In this document: positions 18,919 through 26,796 of the stretch, piece after piece
Position numbering within the stretch: position 1 is the stretch's first letter
How the letters are laid out: every line of letters starts with the position of its first letter
Source of the DNA: Enterococcus hulanensis
GTDB lineage: Bacteria > Bacillota > Bacilli > Lactobacillales > Enterococcaceae
Reading direction: 5' to 3'
Assembly: GCF_005405485.1 (NCBI RefSeq)
Contig: NZ_BJED01000008.1
Span: 1-64,000, forward strand
DNA: 64,000 nucleotides
Notes under the pieces: model-generated
Told to the model about the DNA's origin: nothing
The model's input: only the letters and a program-made list of their open reading frames with translations
Database searches by the model: none
Translations under genes and position numbers: made by a program

Positions 18919-21534
18919 TTAATCATTCGCTTTCAGCGCTTCAATCATATCGATCTTTTTCAATCGGAAATACATAATAATTCCCACGATCAACGTGAAA
19001 AATAAAGTAATCAGACTAGCGTAAATATAGCTCAATGGTTGAATATCTGGTGAAAACATCGTCATATCTAATTCAACTGTCTGTAAAATATAGCCGTGCT
19101 CGATTTTTCCGAGGAATAGTCCAAAGAAGATTCCCATCAACGTCAGCAGGATGTTCTCGCGATAAACATAACGAACCACTTCATTATCATAAAAGCCTAA
19201 TACCTTGATAGTGGATAATTCGCGAATTCGCTCCGAGATATTGATATTCGTCAGATTATACAGCACGATAAAGGCCAATAGACCTGCTGATACAATCAGC
19301 ACCCACATAATGATATTGAGACTTTGAACGGTATCCTTCAACGCATCACGGGACTTCGACATAAAACTGACATTGGCAATTTCCGAATTTTCCATTAGCT
19401 GTTTGGCCATCCGGTCTTCTGTCCGCTTGCTCGGCTCTTTGCTGAAAAGCAAAAGATCCGTGTTGTACTCCGGCTGCTTATCAAAGGTCTTTTGATAATA
19501 AGACGGCGTCATATAAATAAAGTGTCTCACATAGTTTTCCGCAACAGCCGCGACTTTTACCGAATACACTTCACCAGAAATAGATTTGATTTCTAATCTG
19601 CTGCCCTTTTTCAAGTCGAATAGCTTGGCAAGTTTTTCATTTATGATCACACCCTCGTCAGTCAGAGAATAATGTTGATCTGTTTTACGATCTCTGAAAG
19701 ACAAAAATTCAGCCAGCTGGTCCTTCTTTTTAGGAACAGACAAACTAATTTCTTGTTTTGAAACACCTTCCTTTTGTGCGGTAAAGGTTTCTAAAGAAAC
19801 AAACAAGTGGTCTTGATAGTTTGAGAAAGTTTTTAATTCATCGACATATCTTTGTTCTTCTTCAGCAGAAGGCGCAGCTTTGAAAACTGTAGTTCCCTGA
19901 TAATGCCAAAGCTTATCAAATTGCAGCGTAACAATATCTCCAATCGAATCCCGCAATCCAAATCCCGTTATGATCATCGACATGCAGCCGGCGATTCCTA
20001 TTACGGTCATCAACATGCGCTGCTTATAGCGGAATAAATTACGCAAAGTCACCTTTTGGCTAAAAGAAAGCCGCCGCCAGATAAATGTCATGCGTTCTAA
20101 GAAGATTCGTTTCCCTTTTTTAGGTGCCTTTGGCTGCATTAAAATCGCAGGTGCAGCTTTCAAATCATAGCGCAAAACAAACCATGCAGAACCTGCCGAA
20201 CAAGTTAATGCGACTACTAAAGCAATTAAACTATAAGACAAATACCACGGTGTCACAACATTTTCTAAATTATACAGCTGTCCATAGGCATTAAATATGA
20301 TGATCGGCAGCAAATAGAAGCCAACTGCAAGTCCCAGCAGTGTTCCACTCCCGCCTGCCAAGGTCGCGTAAAGTAAATACTTTTCAGCAATTTCTCCATT
20401 GCGATAGCCCAATGCTTTAAACGTACCAAGCTCACTTCGTTTTTCCTCTACCATTCGAGTCATGGTCGTCAAGGTTACCAAAGCAGCGATCAAAAAGAAA
20501 ATCCATGGAAATACAGAGGCCAATGATGAGATGCGTTCCGCATTATCCTTATACTCGCTGTAGCCCGGATTATCGGAACGAGCAAAAAGATGATACTCTG
20601 GTGCAGCTAAAGAATCTATTCGCTGTTGCTGTACTTTCAAGGTTTCTAGTTGCTTCGGCAATTCAGGATTGAGAGCAGTTAGTTCTGCGAGCTGTTCAGA
20701 AGAAAGCTCGTCTAGATTGAGAGATGTCCGCTGCTGAAATTTGGCTTTTTCTTGATCAAGCAGTTTTTGCTGCTCTTTTTTTCTATCGTCTAAACTAACA
20801 GCAGCATTTTGTTTCAAATACTTCTTCAATTTCTTCTCATCTTTTTTGAGTCGATTTTCATATTGCGTTGAATAAGCATCGCTATTTGCTAAATCAGCAT
20901 ATTTCACTAATGCCTCCGAATAAGCTGGCTGAGTAAAATTTTCTGACAAAACTAAAGCGAAACAATCAATTGAGCCTTTTCCAATAGTCGTATTCCCACG
21001 AGAAATATTTTCGATAAACTCAGGACTCTTAACAAAACCAACTATTTTGAAGGTCTGGCGCTTAAACGCTTTTGCGGAATCATCTACGGAAAAATCAAAA
21101 GCTTGGTTTAATTTGTAGCCCTTTTGCCTAGCAAAATCATCTAAAACAATTTCATTTGGCTTACTCGGCAAACGCCCCTTGGTAACCACGACTCTATTTA
21201 GCGTTTGTTTTGAGTTATAACTCAATATTCGAAAAACCTGATTTTCTTGGCTCAGGTTGATGTCTTGAAAGTAGCGTCCTTCTACCTTTACACCTTCAGT
21301 TTGTTTAATAATGTCAATATCTTTATCTGTCAATCCCAACGTAGAGACGACACGCGTATCCGCTAAATTCTGCTTCCGATAATAGCTTGCCGCAGTTTCC
21401 AGCATATCTGGTCCCGTAGCACGCAGTCCAACATAAAAAGCGACGCCTAAGAAAATAATGCTTAAAATTGAAAAAAATCGCGTTTTTGATTGCCAAATCT
21501 CACGCCAATTGGAACGCCTCATCGCTTTTTTCAT
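18919..21534 (-). CDS. ABC transporter permease, FtsX/MacB type
   Basis: This 871-aa membrane protein has an N-terminal helix and a large extracytoplasmic region (about 45-330) that includes a charged coiled coil near 225-290. A first FtsX helix bundle (about 335-460), a second helix, another outer domain (about 520-730) and a final FtsX bundle complete it. Such proteins do not move substrates through a pore in the usual way but transmit ATP-driven motion to export or extract lipids, peptides or lipoproteins. The ATG 21534 with GAGG 8 nt upstream is preferred. It lies 12 bp after its ATPase gene. Substrate is unknown. Confidence 0.9.
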   Translation of the reverse strand: MKKAMRRSNWREIWQSKTRFFSILSIIFLGVAFYVGLRATGPDMLETAASYYRKQNLADTRVVSTLGLTDKDIDIIKQTEGVKVEGRYFQDINLSQENQVFRILSYNSKQTLNRVVVTKGRLPSKPNEIVLDDFARQKGYKLNQAFDFSVDDSAKAFKRQTFKIVGFVKSPEFIENISRGNTTIGKGSIDCFALVLSENFTQPAYSEALVKYADLANSDAYSTQYENRLKKDEKKLKKYLKQNAAVSLDDRKKEQQKLLDQEKAKFQQRTSLNLDELSSEQLAELTALNPELPKQLETLKVQQQRIDSLAAPEYHLFARSDNPGYSEYKDNAERISSLASVFPWIFFLIAALVTLTTMTRMVEEKRSELGTFKALGYRNGEIAEKYLLYATLAGGSGTLLGLAVGFYLLPIIIFNAYGQLYNLENVVTPWYLSYSLIALVVALTCSAGSAWFVLRYDLKAAPAILMQPKAPKKGKRIFLERMTFIWRRLSFSQKVTLRNLFRYKQRMLMTVIGIAGCMSMIITGFGLRDSIGDIVTLQFDKLWHYQGTTVFKAAPSAEEEQRYVDELKTFSNYQDHLFVSLETFTAQKEGVSKQEISLSVPKKKDQLAEFLSFRDRKTDQHYSLTDEGVIINEKLAKLFDLKKGSRLEIKSISGEVYSVKVAAVAENYVRHFIYMTPSYYQKTFDKQPEYNTDLLLFSKEPSKRTEDRMAKQLMENSEIANVSFMSKSRDALKDTVQSLNIIMWVLIVSAGLLAFIVLYNLTNINISERIRELSTIKVLGFYDNEVVRYVYRENILLTLMGIFFGLFLGKIEHGYILQTVELDMTMFSPDIQPLSYIYASLITLFFTLIVGIIMYFRLKKIDMIEALKAND

Positions 21535-21546
21535 GCTCATCACCTC

Positions 21547-22248
21547 TTACCATTGAATATCTTCAATTGATTGAGGTTGGTCATTCAACTCTTCGTTGCG
21601 AACACGGGCATCATTGATTCGAATGACCCGATCCGCCATCGGTGCAATGGCTGAGTTATGCGTAATGATCACGACTGTTGTGCCATTTTCTCGCGCCGTG
21701 TCTTGCAGTATTTTCAAAATTTGTTTGCCTGTCTCAAAATCCAGCGCACCTGTCGGCTCATCACACAGCAGCAACTTTGGTCTTTTCGCTAAAGCCCGGG
21801 CAATCGTTACCCGTTGTTGTTCTCCACCAGATAATTGAGCAGGAAAATTATCCATGCGCTCTCCTAAACCTACCGATCGCAAGACCGCTTCAGGTTCCAG
21901 CGCATCTGTAACGATTTGCGAAGCCAGTTCAACATTTTCTTTTGCCGTCAAATTCGGTACCAAATTATAAAATTGAAAGACAAAGCCAACATCATTTCGA
22001 CGATAGGTGGTTAATTCTTTATCAGAAAAGGTCGCGATATCTGTGCCGTCCACCACTACTTTTCCTTCATCGCAACTGTCCATGCCCCCTAAAATATTTA
22101 ACACGGTTGATTTTCCGGCGCCGCTGGGACCAAGAATCACCGCAACTTCTCCTTTTTCGATTGAAAAATTAATTTTTTCATTCGCTTTGATGACCGTTTC
22201 ACCCATTTTATAATGCTTGCTCTCATCAATCACATCAATATAAGCCAT
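21547..22248 (-). CDS. ABC transporter ATP-binding protein (MacB/LolD type)
   Basis: This 233-aa ATPase has Walker A GPSGAGKST, Q-loop FVFQFYNLVPNLTA, signature LSGGEQQR, Walker B LLLCDEPTGALD and H-loop IITHN, with DEPTGALD typical of the FtsX-partner class. It powers the adjacent permease. The start is ATG 22248, with GGGGGA 6 nt upstream; a longer in-frame start at 22269 has no site. No regulator or sensor kinase is adjacent, unlike the bacitracin-sensing Bce systems. Confidence 0.94.
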   Translation of the reverse strand: MAYIDVIDESKHYKMGETVIKANEKINFSIEKGEVAVILGPSGAGKSTVLNILGGMDSCDEGKVVVDGTDIATFSDKELTTYRRNDVGFVFQFYNLVPNLTAKENVELASQIVTDALEPEAVLRSVGLGERMDNFPAQLSGGEQQRVTIARALAKRPKLLLCDEPTGALDFETGKQILKILQDTARENGTTVVIITHNSAIAPMADRVIRINDARVRNEELNDQPQSIEDIQW

Positions 22249-22359
22249 ACTAAATCCCCCAATTTCCATAAACTATTTTATGCTCTTTTTAGTTTAACAT
22301 AGCTTAAAAAAAAGCCAACGAGAGATGTCGTCGGCCATGAAAATAATTCTTTTTTAAGA

Positions 22360-22388
22360 TTGAAAATAGCAGTTTTTGAATAGATAAT
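22360..22388 (+). promoter_or_regulatory. Promoter of the Cys-rich protein gene
   Basis: -35 TTGAAA (22360-22365), a 17-bp spacer and -10 GATAAT (22383-22388), 22 bp before the start codon at 22411. Confidence 0.65.
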
Positions 22389-22410
22389 AGATGACAAAGG
22401 AGGATTCATT

Positions 22411-22851
22411 ATGACAGAATGTATCGAATGCTATGCAGCTAATAATCGCGCGACACCAATACTCGGTAAACGAGCGTGCTTAGAAAATCATGAACAGTAC
22501 ATTTGCGGAACCTGCGGCAGATGTATTTGCAGCCAAAAAGATAATAAACGGCAATTACGCCGAATTGATTTTCCTTTTAAAAGCTTAGAGATTGCACAAC
22601 TATACTTACGTGTTGCTGACCATCTTCATCAAGAAACCTGCGGAATTTATGAAATCATCAGTCACTCAAATCGAAAGTCTTATAAAATTTTTCCTGATAA
22701 TGCGAGCTTCACTGAATATTTAGCAAAAAACAAAAATAAGTACGCCGAGATGCATCAAGCACTATATAGTCGCACAGACTTTCAAGAATTTTCAAAAACA
22801 GAAGTAAGAAAATTACATTCGCAAGAAATAGAAGCTTATTTAAAAAGTTAA
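22411..22851 (+). CDS. Small Cys-rich (zinc-ribbon-like) protein of unknown function
   Basis: This 146-aa protein has seven cysteines in its first 40 residues (C4, C7, C23, C32, C35, C38, C40) in CxxC pairs, suggesting one or two zinc sites. A mixed helical domain (about 50-146) without membrane segments follows. I do not recognise the family. A strong AAAGGAGG site and a promoter lie ahead. It is alone on its strand between the ABC exporter and the nucleotidyltransferase. DNA, RNA or protein binding is possible, but nothing fixes it. Confidence 0.75.
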   Translation: MTECIECYAANNRATPILGKRACLENHEQYICGTCGRCICSQKDNKRQLRRIDFPFKSLEIAQLYLRVADHLHQETCGIYEIISHSNRKSYKIFPDNASFTEYLAKNKNKYAEMHQALYSRTDFQEFSKTEVRKLHSQEIEAYLKS

Positions 22852-22889
22852 GTCATTTATATCAAAATCCATTACAGCTATTTTTGCTG

Positions 22890-23405
22890 CTATTCTATCT
22901 CTTGCGGGAAAGCAGCATTCAAATTTTTCAAATCGGCATGATCCACTGCCCGTAACTCATAGCCGCTATGAAAAATTTTCTGTCCTTCAACAGACACACA
23001 CGGGATGACCCGATCTTCAAATAGACTTTGTGAAAACCATTTTGCCTCTAACTCAAACCAGCCGCCCTCAGGATTCGCTTGTCGAATATTCCCCGAGTCA
23101 TTGATGATAAATGGATGAATATCAATATATCCATGCTCAGGATGGTACAGTTCTGCACGCGTTGGCCGCTGATCTAGTGTAAACTGATAGCCCAACCCCA
23201 TTAGCTTTTCAAGTAATACTTCCTCAACGGCGGCATCAAAATCAAGGTCAATATCTCGATGCAACCGTGTTTGTCTTCCAATCAGAGCATCGATCCCCCA
23301 ACCTCCCTCGATCCAATATCGGATATTCAACTCATTCAACAAATCGATAATCATTAAAAAACTTTTCTTACTCGCTATGGTGACTTTCTCAGAATTCGAT
23401 TCCAT
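22890..23405 (-). CDS. Lincosamide nucleotidyltransferase-like protein (Lnu(A)/LinA family)
   Basis: This 171-aa nucleotidyltransferase has the nucleotidyltransferase-fold signature GGWGIDALIGRQTRLHRD with the metal-binding DIDLDFD (about residues 35-60), DIHPFIIND near 100, and a tail (IPCVSVEGQ, FHSGYELR, DHADLKNL). This tail matches the Lnu(A) pattern as I remember it, through to the C-terminus. Lnu enzymes adenylylate lincomycin and clindamycin. Whether this chromosomal copy does so is not known. ATG 23405 with GAGGAG 8 nt upstream is the preferred start. It sits between the nagA terminator and a convergent gene, with no mobile element in sight. Confidence 0.8.
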   Translation of the reverse strand: MESNSEKVTIASKKSFLMIIDLLNELNIRYWIEGGWGIDALIGRQTRLHRDIDLDFDAAVEEVLLEKLMGLGYQFTLDQRPTRAELYHPEHGYIDIHPFIINDSGNIRQANPEGGWFELEAKWFSQSLFEDRVIPCVSVEGQKIFHSGYELRAVDHADLKNLNAAFPQEIE

Positions 23406-23435
23406 GCAAAACACTCCTCATATATATCATTAAAA

Positions 23436-23464
23436 AAATAGCTCGGCCAAGTTGACCGAGCTTT
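23436..23464 (-). terminator. Terminator after nagA
   Basis: AGCTCGG (23440-23446) and CCGAGCT (23456-23462). On the minus strand it is followed by ATTTTTTT. Confidence 0.9.
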
Positions 23465-23480
23465 GAATAGATAAAATTAA

Positions 23481-24626
23481 TTAAGCGTGATAACGTTCAA
23501 CACCATCAAGATAAGTAGCCACTAGATCCATATTAGGTTCTAGGACGATGAAATCAGCCGCACGGCCTTCAGCGATCATACCGCATTTGTCATCAATTTT
23601 ACAGCTGACAGCTGGTACGTATGATGCCATCATGATTGCTTGTTCAGGTGTTGCAATATCCCAATCAACCACATTTTTGATTGCTTCTTTCAATTTCAAA
23701 ATACTGCCGGCTAAGTTACCAGAGTCCAGACGTGCAGTTCCTTCTTTCACGACTACCGGGAATTCACCTAAATTGTAATTACCATCAGGCATGCCGCCAG
23801 CCATCATACAGTCAGTAATCAATGCTACATGATCATGTCCAGCTTTTTCCATTAGTACTTCAGCAGCTTGCGGATGTACATGATGACCATCGCAGATCAA
23901 TTCAGAAAAGACGTGCTGCAATGTTAATAACGCACCGACCATTCCAGGTTCACGGTGATTCAATCCACGCATTCCGTTGTAGGCATGAACGAAGACACTC
24001 GCACCTGCTTCGACCGCTTCTTGTGCTTCTTCTAAAGTACCATTTGAATGCCCTAATGAAACAACCACACCTTCATCAGTCACTGTTTTAACAAATTCTT
24101 TTACGCCTTTACGTTCAGGAGCCAATGCGATTTTTTTGATCAAGCCGCCTGAAGCTTCCTGCCATTCATGAAAAGTATCCAAATCAGGATCGCCAAAGTA
24201 GCTAGGATTTTGTGCTCCCTTATGTTCTTCAGTGAAGAAAGGTCCTTCGAAATAGATTCCTTGAATTTTCGCGCCGTCAACATCTTGGTATACTTTACCA
24301 ATCGTTTCAGCAACATCTTTCAAGCGTTCCTTTGAAGAAGTCAATGTTGTTGGTAAGAAGCTTGTAACACCACAAGATAACAATGCTTCAGACATAACTT
24401 TGATTCCATCAGCATCGTTGTCCATAACATCATGGTTTTTATACCCATGGATATGAGTGTCAACTAAGCCAGGAGCGATCCATTTTCCAGTTTGGTCAAT
24501 GATCTCTGCACCTTCTGGCTTTTCTTTCGTATATGTTCCAAAAATGCCATCAGTGACATCTAGATAGCCTGCGCCTTTAACACCAGAGTTTAAAAAGAAT
24601 TTGTCAGCATAAATAAAAGTTTTCAT
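23481..24626 (-). CDS. nagA: N-acetylglucosamine-6-phosphate deacetylase
   Basis: This 381-aa cytoplasmic amidohydrolase converts GlcNAc-6-P to GlcN-6-P and acetate. Family markers are GLVDTHIHGYKNHD at about 53-66, GPFF near 128, the metal-binding Glu in that region, the His in SLGHSNGT and VHAYNGM, and the catalytic Asp in ALITDCMMAGG. The start has GGGAGAG upstream. It has its own promoter with a NagR-type operator just upstream of the -35. nagB is not in the window. Confidence 0.96.
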   Translation of the reverse strand: MKTFIYADKFFLNSGVKGAGYLDVTDGIFGTYTKEKPEGAEIIDQTGKWIAPGLVDTHIHGYKNHDVMDNDADGIKVMSEALLSCGVTSFLPTTLTSSKERLKDVAETIGKVYQDVDGAKIQGIYFEGPFFTEEHKGAQNPSYFGDPDLDTFHEWQEASGGLIKKIALAPERKGVKEFVKTVTDEGVVVSLGHSNGTLEEAQEAVEAGASVFVHAYNGMRGLNHREPGMVGALLTLQHVFSELICDGHHVHPQAAEVLMEKAGHDHVALITDCMMAGGMPDGNYNLGEFPVVVKEGTARLDSGNLAGSILKLKEAIKNVVDWDIATPEQAIMMASYVPAVSCKIDDKCGMIAEGRAADFIVLEPNMDLVATYLDGVERYHA

Positions 24627-24658
24627 CGTGAGCTCTCCCTTTTTTTCTTAGTACTTTA

Positions 24659-24687
24659 AAGTTACTCCTGAATCCACAATAAGTCAA
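24659..24687 (-). promoter_or_regulatory. nagA promoter
   Basis: On the minus strand -35 TTGACT (24682-24687), a 17-bp spacer and -10 TAACTT (24659-24664). Confidence 0.65.
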
Positions 24688-24688
24688 G

Positions 24689-24704
24689 AATGGTGTAGAC
24701 CATT
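24689..24704. promoter_or_regulatory. NagR (GntR-family) dre-type operator of nagA
   Basis: AATGGTGTAGACCATT is a near-perfect palindrome that fits the NagR/YvoA operator pattern TGGTNTANACCA. It lies 1 bp upstream of the nagA -35 and directly after the preceding regulator gene's stop codon. NagR binding would be relieved by GlcN-6-P or GlcNAc-6-P. The nagR gene itself is not in the window. Confidence 0.75.
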
Positions 24705-25529
24705 CTATAAATCTTTTATCTTTTCAATAGCACGTAGCATTTTTCGATAATTAATTATCGAATGAATCTCATCTCGAGCTTCTAACATAAGAATCTTCAA
24801 TTCCAAAAGCTCTCTTAGTTTATAGTAGCTGCATTGCTGTCTATTCCACTTCAAGCCCATATCAACGACCTTCTCGGCTAGATCCAAACGCTCTTGTTTC
24901 ACCAGAAAAGTCCCATAATTAACAAAAAGATTGCTTAATTCACTGCGTTCCGAATAATCCGCCATCATCGTTTGAAACAGTTCAAAACTTTGATTGTAGT
25001 AATTTTGAGCATCATTCATCCTGCCCAAGATCGCGCTCATTTTACCAGCAAAATTTAGCAGCAATATTCGACTGTCAAAGTACCCTGTATATTTTTTCGA
25101 TACACAGATTGAAAGACCTTGAACAATCTGTTCCAAGGCTGATTCTGGATCTTTATCGATAAAGTAGGCACAGACACCTTTAAAGAAACAAGCCAGCTGA
25201 CGATCCTTATCAAGGTGCGTGATCTGCCGTTCATCTAAATAATCTAATGTAGCTCGAATCTCTAAATATTTTCCGATTCGTAAATACATAAACATTTTAT
25301 TGAAATATTTGCGCAAAAATAATTCTTCCGGCAAAAAGTCCAGCATCAATTGGTCAATCGTGATTCCCAGTCGATGACATAACTGCTGAATCACAATGAT
25401 ATTAGGGATTTCTTCATTGTTTTCGATACGACTTAAGACACTTTGAGAACAAATCCCTTTAGAAAGATCTTTTTGTGTCATGCCATGTTCTTTCCTGAAC
25501 TCTTTTAAGACTTGACCAATTGCTTCCAT
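24705..25529 (-). CDS. XRE-family regulator with TPR-like C-terminal domain (Rgg/PlcR-like)
   Basis: This 274-aa protein has an N-terminal HTH (about 6-60, GMTQKDLSKGICSQSVLSRIE) and a long all-helical TPR-like region (about 70-270). This layout is shared with Rgg and PlcR-type regulators that sense small peptides. No pheromone-like peptide gene could be found close by, and the recognition helix is the common XRE form. The start has GGAGG about 9 nt upstream. It is followed directly by the nagA operator, so cotranscription with nagA is possible. Target genes are unknown. Confidence 0.82.
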   Translation of the reverse strand: MEAIGQVLKEFRKEHGMTQKDLSKGICSQSVLSRIENNEEIPNIIVIQQLCHRLGITIDQLMLDFLPEELFLRKYFNKMFMYLRIGKYLEIRATLDYLDERQITHLDKDRQLACFFKGVCAYFIDKDPESALEQIVQGLSICVSKKYTGYFDSRILLLNFAGKMSAILGRMNDAQNYYNQSFELFQTMMADYSERSELSNLFVNYGTFLVKQERLDLAEKVVDMGLKWNRQQCSYYKLRELLELKILMLEARDEIHSIINYRKMLRAIEKIKDL

Positions 25530-25680
25530 TTACCGTTTCCTCCAAAATATGCAAATTCACATTTTAATACTTTAATTTTAGCTGATGACTGATGGACAAG
25601 CAACTCTTGTGATTGAAACATCTAAAAGGATTGAATAAAAATGAAAAGATGCAACCGCAATTTCAACTTTTTTTGTCCAA

Positions 25681-25710
25681 AAAAAAGAATGTACCAAAAA
25701 TGGTACATCC
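25681..25710 (-). terminator. Terminator after the tRNA-Leu gene
   Basis: ATGTACCA (25689-25696) and TGGTACAT (25701-25708) with a short loop, followed on the minus strand by eight T. Confidence 0.92.
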
Positions 25711-25713
25711 AAG

Positions 25714-25797
25714 TGCGGCGAATGGGACTCGAACCCACACGAGATTGCTCTCACATGATCCTTAGTCATGCTTGTCTGCCAATTCCAACACCACCGC
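25714..25797 (-). tRNA. tRNA-Leu (anticodon AAG)
   Basis: On the minus strand the gene starts GCGGTGG and ends TCGCCGCA. The anticodon stem CATGA/TCATG holds loop CTAAGGA, giving anticodon AAG. A long class II variable arm (TGAGAGCAATCTC) and a GGTTCGAGTC T-loop confirm Leu. CCA is not encoded and must be added by the CCA enzyme. It stands alone and is followed by its own terminator. Confidence 0.96.
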
Positions 25798-25843
25798 AGA
25801 ATCCTTTTTCATGATAGCGGGCTAAAATGAAAAAGTCAATAGT

Positions 25844-26029
25844 CTAAACGATCGTTGTATCGTAGACGTAAGTAATATTGCCCTTCAATCCTGCAATACC
25901 GCGGAAAAATTTCTTGTCTTCTTGTTTGATCCACGCTTCGCGAAACAAGAAAAAGTCATCCTTGGTTACTTCAATTTTATCAATTTCTCCTGCTCGTAAT
26001 TGACTGATTTTTTCTTCAAATGGATTCAT
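25844..26029 (-). CDS. Small conserved-looking hypothetical protein, 61 aa
   Basis: Starting at ATG 26029 with AGGAG 11 nt upstream, this short acidic soluble protein has an N-terminal helix (FEEKISQLRAGEIDKIEV) and a C-terminal strand-like part (RGIAGLKGNITYVYD). A start at 26053 is possible but would place the ribosome site inside the gene. There is no recognised family. It follows a longer disordered protein gene by about 60 bp and may share its transcript. Confidence 0.65.
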   Translation of the reverse strand: MNPFEEKISQLRAGEIDKIEVTKDDFFLFREAWIKQEDKKFFRGIAGLKGNITYVYDTTIV

Positions 26030-26089
26030 GTTTCTTTTCTCTCCTATCATCATAAAGCAACAGAAGGCCGCCTATTGGCACCTTCTGCA

Positions 26090-26695
26090 TTAGTCATGAA
26101 AATATTTACTATTTTCGATACTCGAATTCTCTTCTTGCATAATACCTCGTAATGAACGATCCAAACGTTGACGTGAATTCTTTCTTTCGATCGCCGGTTG
26201 CTTCTGTTCATTCTCTGGTGCAAACAAAATATAGGATTGACGTGATTTTTCCATTCGCTGCATCAATTCTCTCGGCGAGATCGCATCAGCCGGTTCATCA
26301 GGAATCAATGAAGAAGGCACAAATTTTGGTGAAAACGGTGTTGCGCTGCGGCCATTTCGCGTATTAAACGTCGACTTAGGTTTTGCAGACTCTTTTGGTT
26401 TGTGTTCTTCAAATAATTTTACTTTTTTAGATTCTTTTCGTTCACCTTGATACATCGGCAAATTGGCCTTATGATGATCTAATTCTCTACGTGGTTCTTC
26501 ATCTAAGTTAACACGCCGCGTCCGTTTTGTTTTTGGCATTGGTCGTTCAAAAATATCTTTGGCTTCCAAGCGATAACTTGTGATCAAGTCATCCTGTCCA
26601 TCAAACAAGACACGCTGATTGGTTTGTACTAATTTAACACCTGCTTCATCATCAAAAGCAGGAAAACGGCTCTTTTTTCTGCTATAGGTTTGCAT
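26090..26695 (-). CDS. Hypothetical disordered basic protein, 201 aa
   Basis: Starting at ATG 26695 with GAGG about 8 nt upstream, the protein is rich in Lys, Arg, Glu, Pro and Ser, lacks long hydrophobic stretches, and appears largely disordered. Arg-Lys clusters (KTKRTRRV, RKESKKVK) suggest nucleic acid or membrane-surface contact. The only helix-like piece is about 145-165. There is no signal peptide. I do not recognise it. A good ribosome site and an open frame over 600 nt support it as real. Confidence 0.7.
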   Translation of the reverse strand: MQTYSRKKSRFPAFDDEAGVKLVQTNQRVLFDGQDDLITSYRLEAKDIFERPMPKTKRTRRVNLDEEPRRELDHHKANLPMYQGERKESKKVKLFEEHKPKESAKPKSTFNTRNGRSATPFSPKFVPSSLIPDEPADAISPRELMQRMEKSRQSYILFAPENEQKQPAIERKNSRQRLDRSLRGIMQEENSSIENSKYFHD

Positions 26696-26796
26696 AACAT
26701 CATCCTCATCGTTCTGATATAGCATAGTTTAGCATAAATGCTGAAAAAATGCTTTTAAATTCCCAAACAACAGGCAGACAGATAAGAATCAACCGA

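Noticed and set aside
25641-25810. A small plus-strand frame starting MKRCNRNFNFFC, considered as a possible peptide for the adjacent Rgg-like regulator
   Set aside because: It runs through the terminator and antisense through the tRNA-Leu gene, so it is almost surely not translated.
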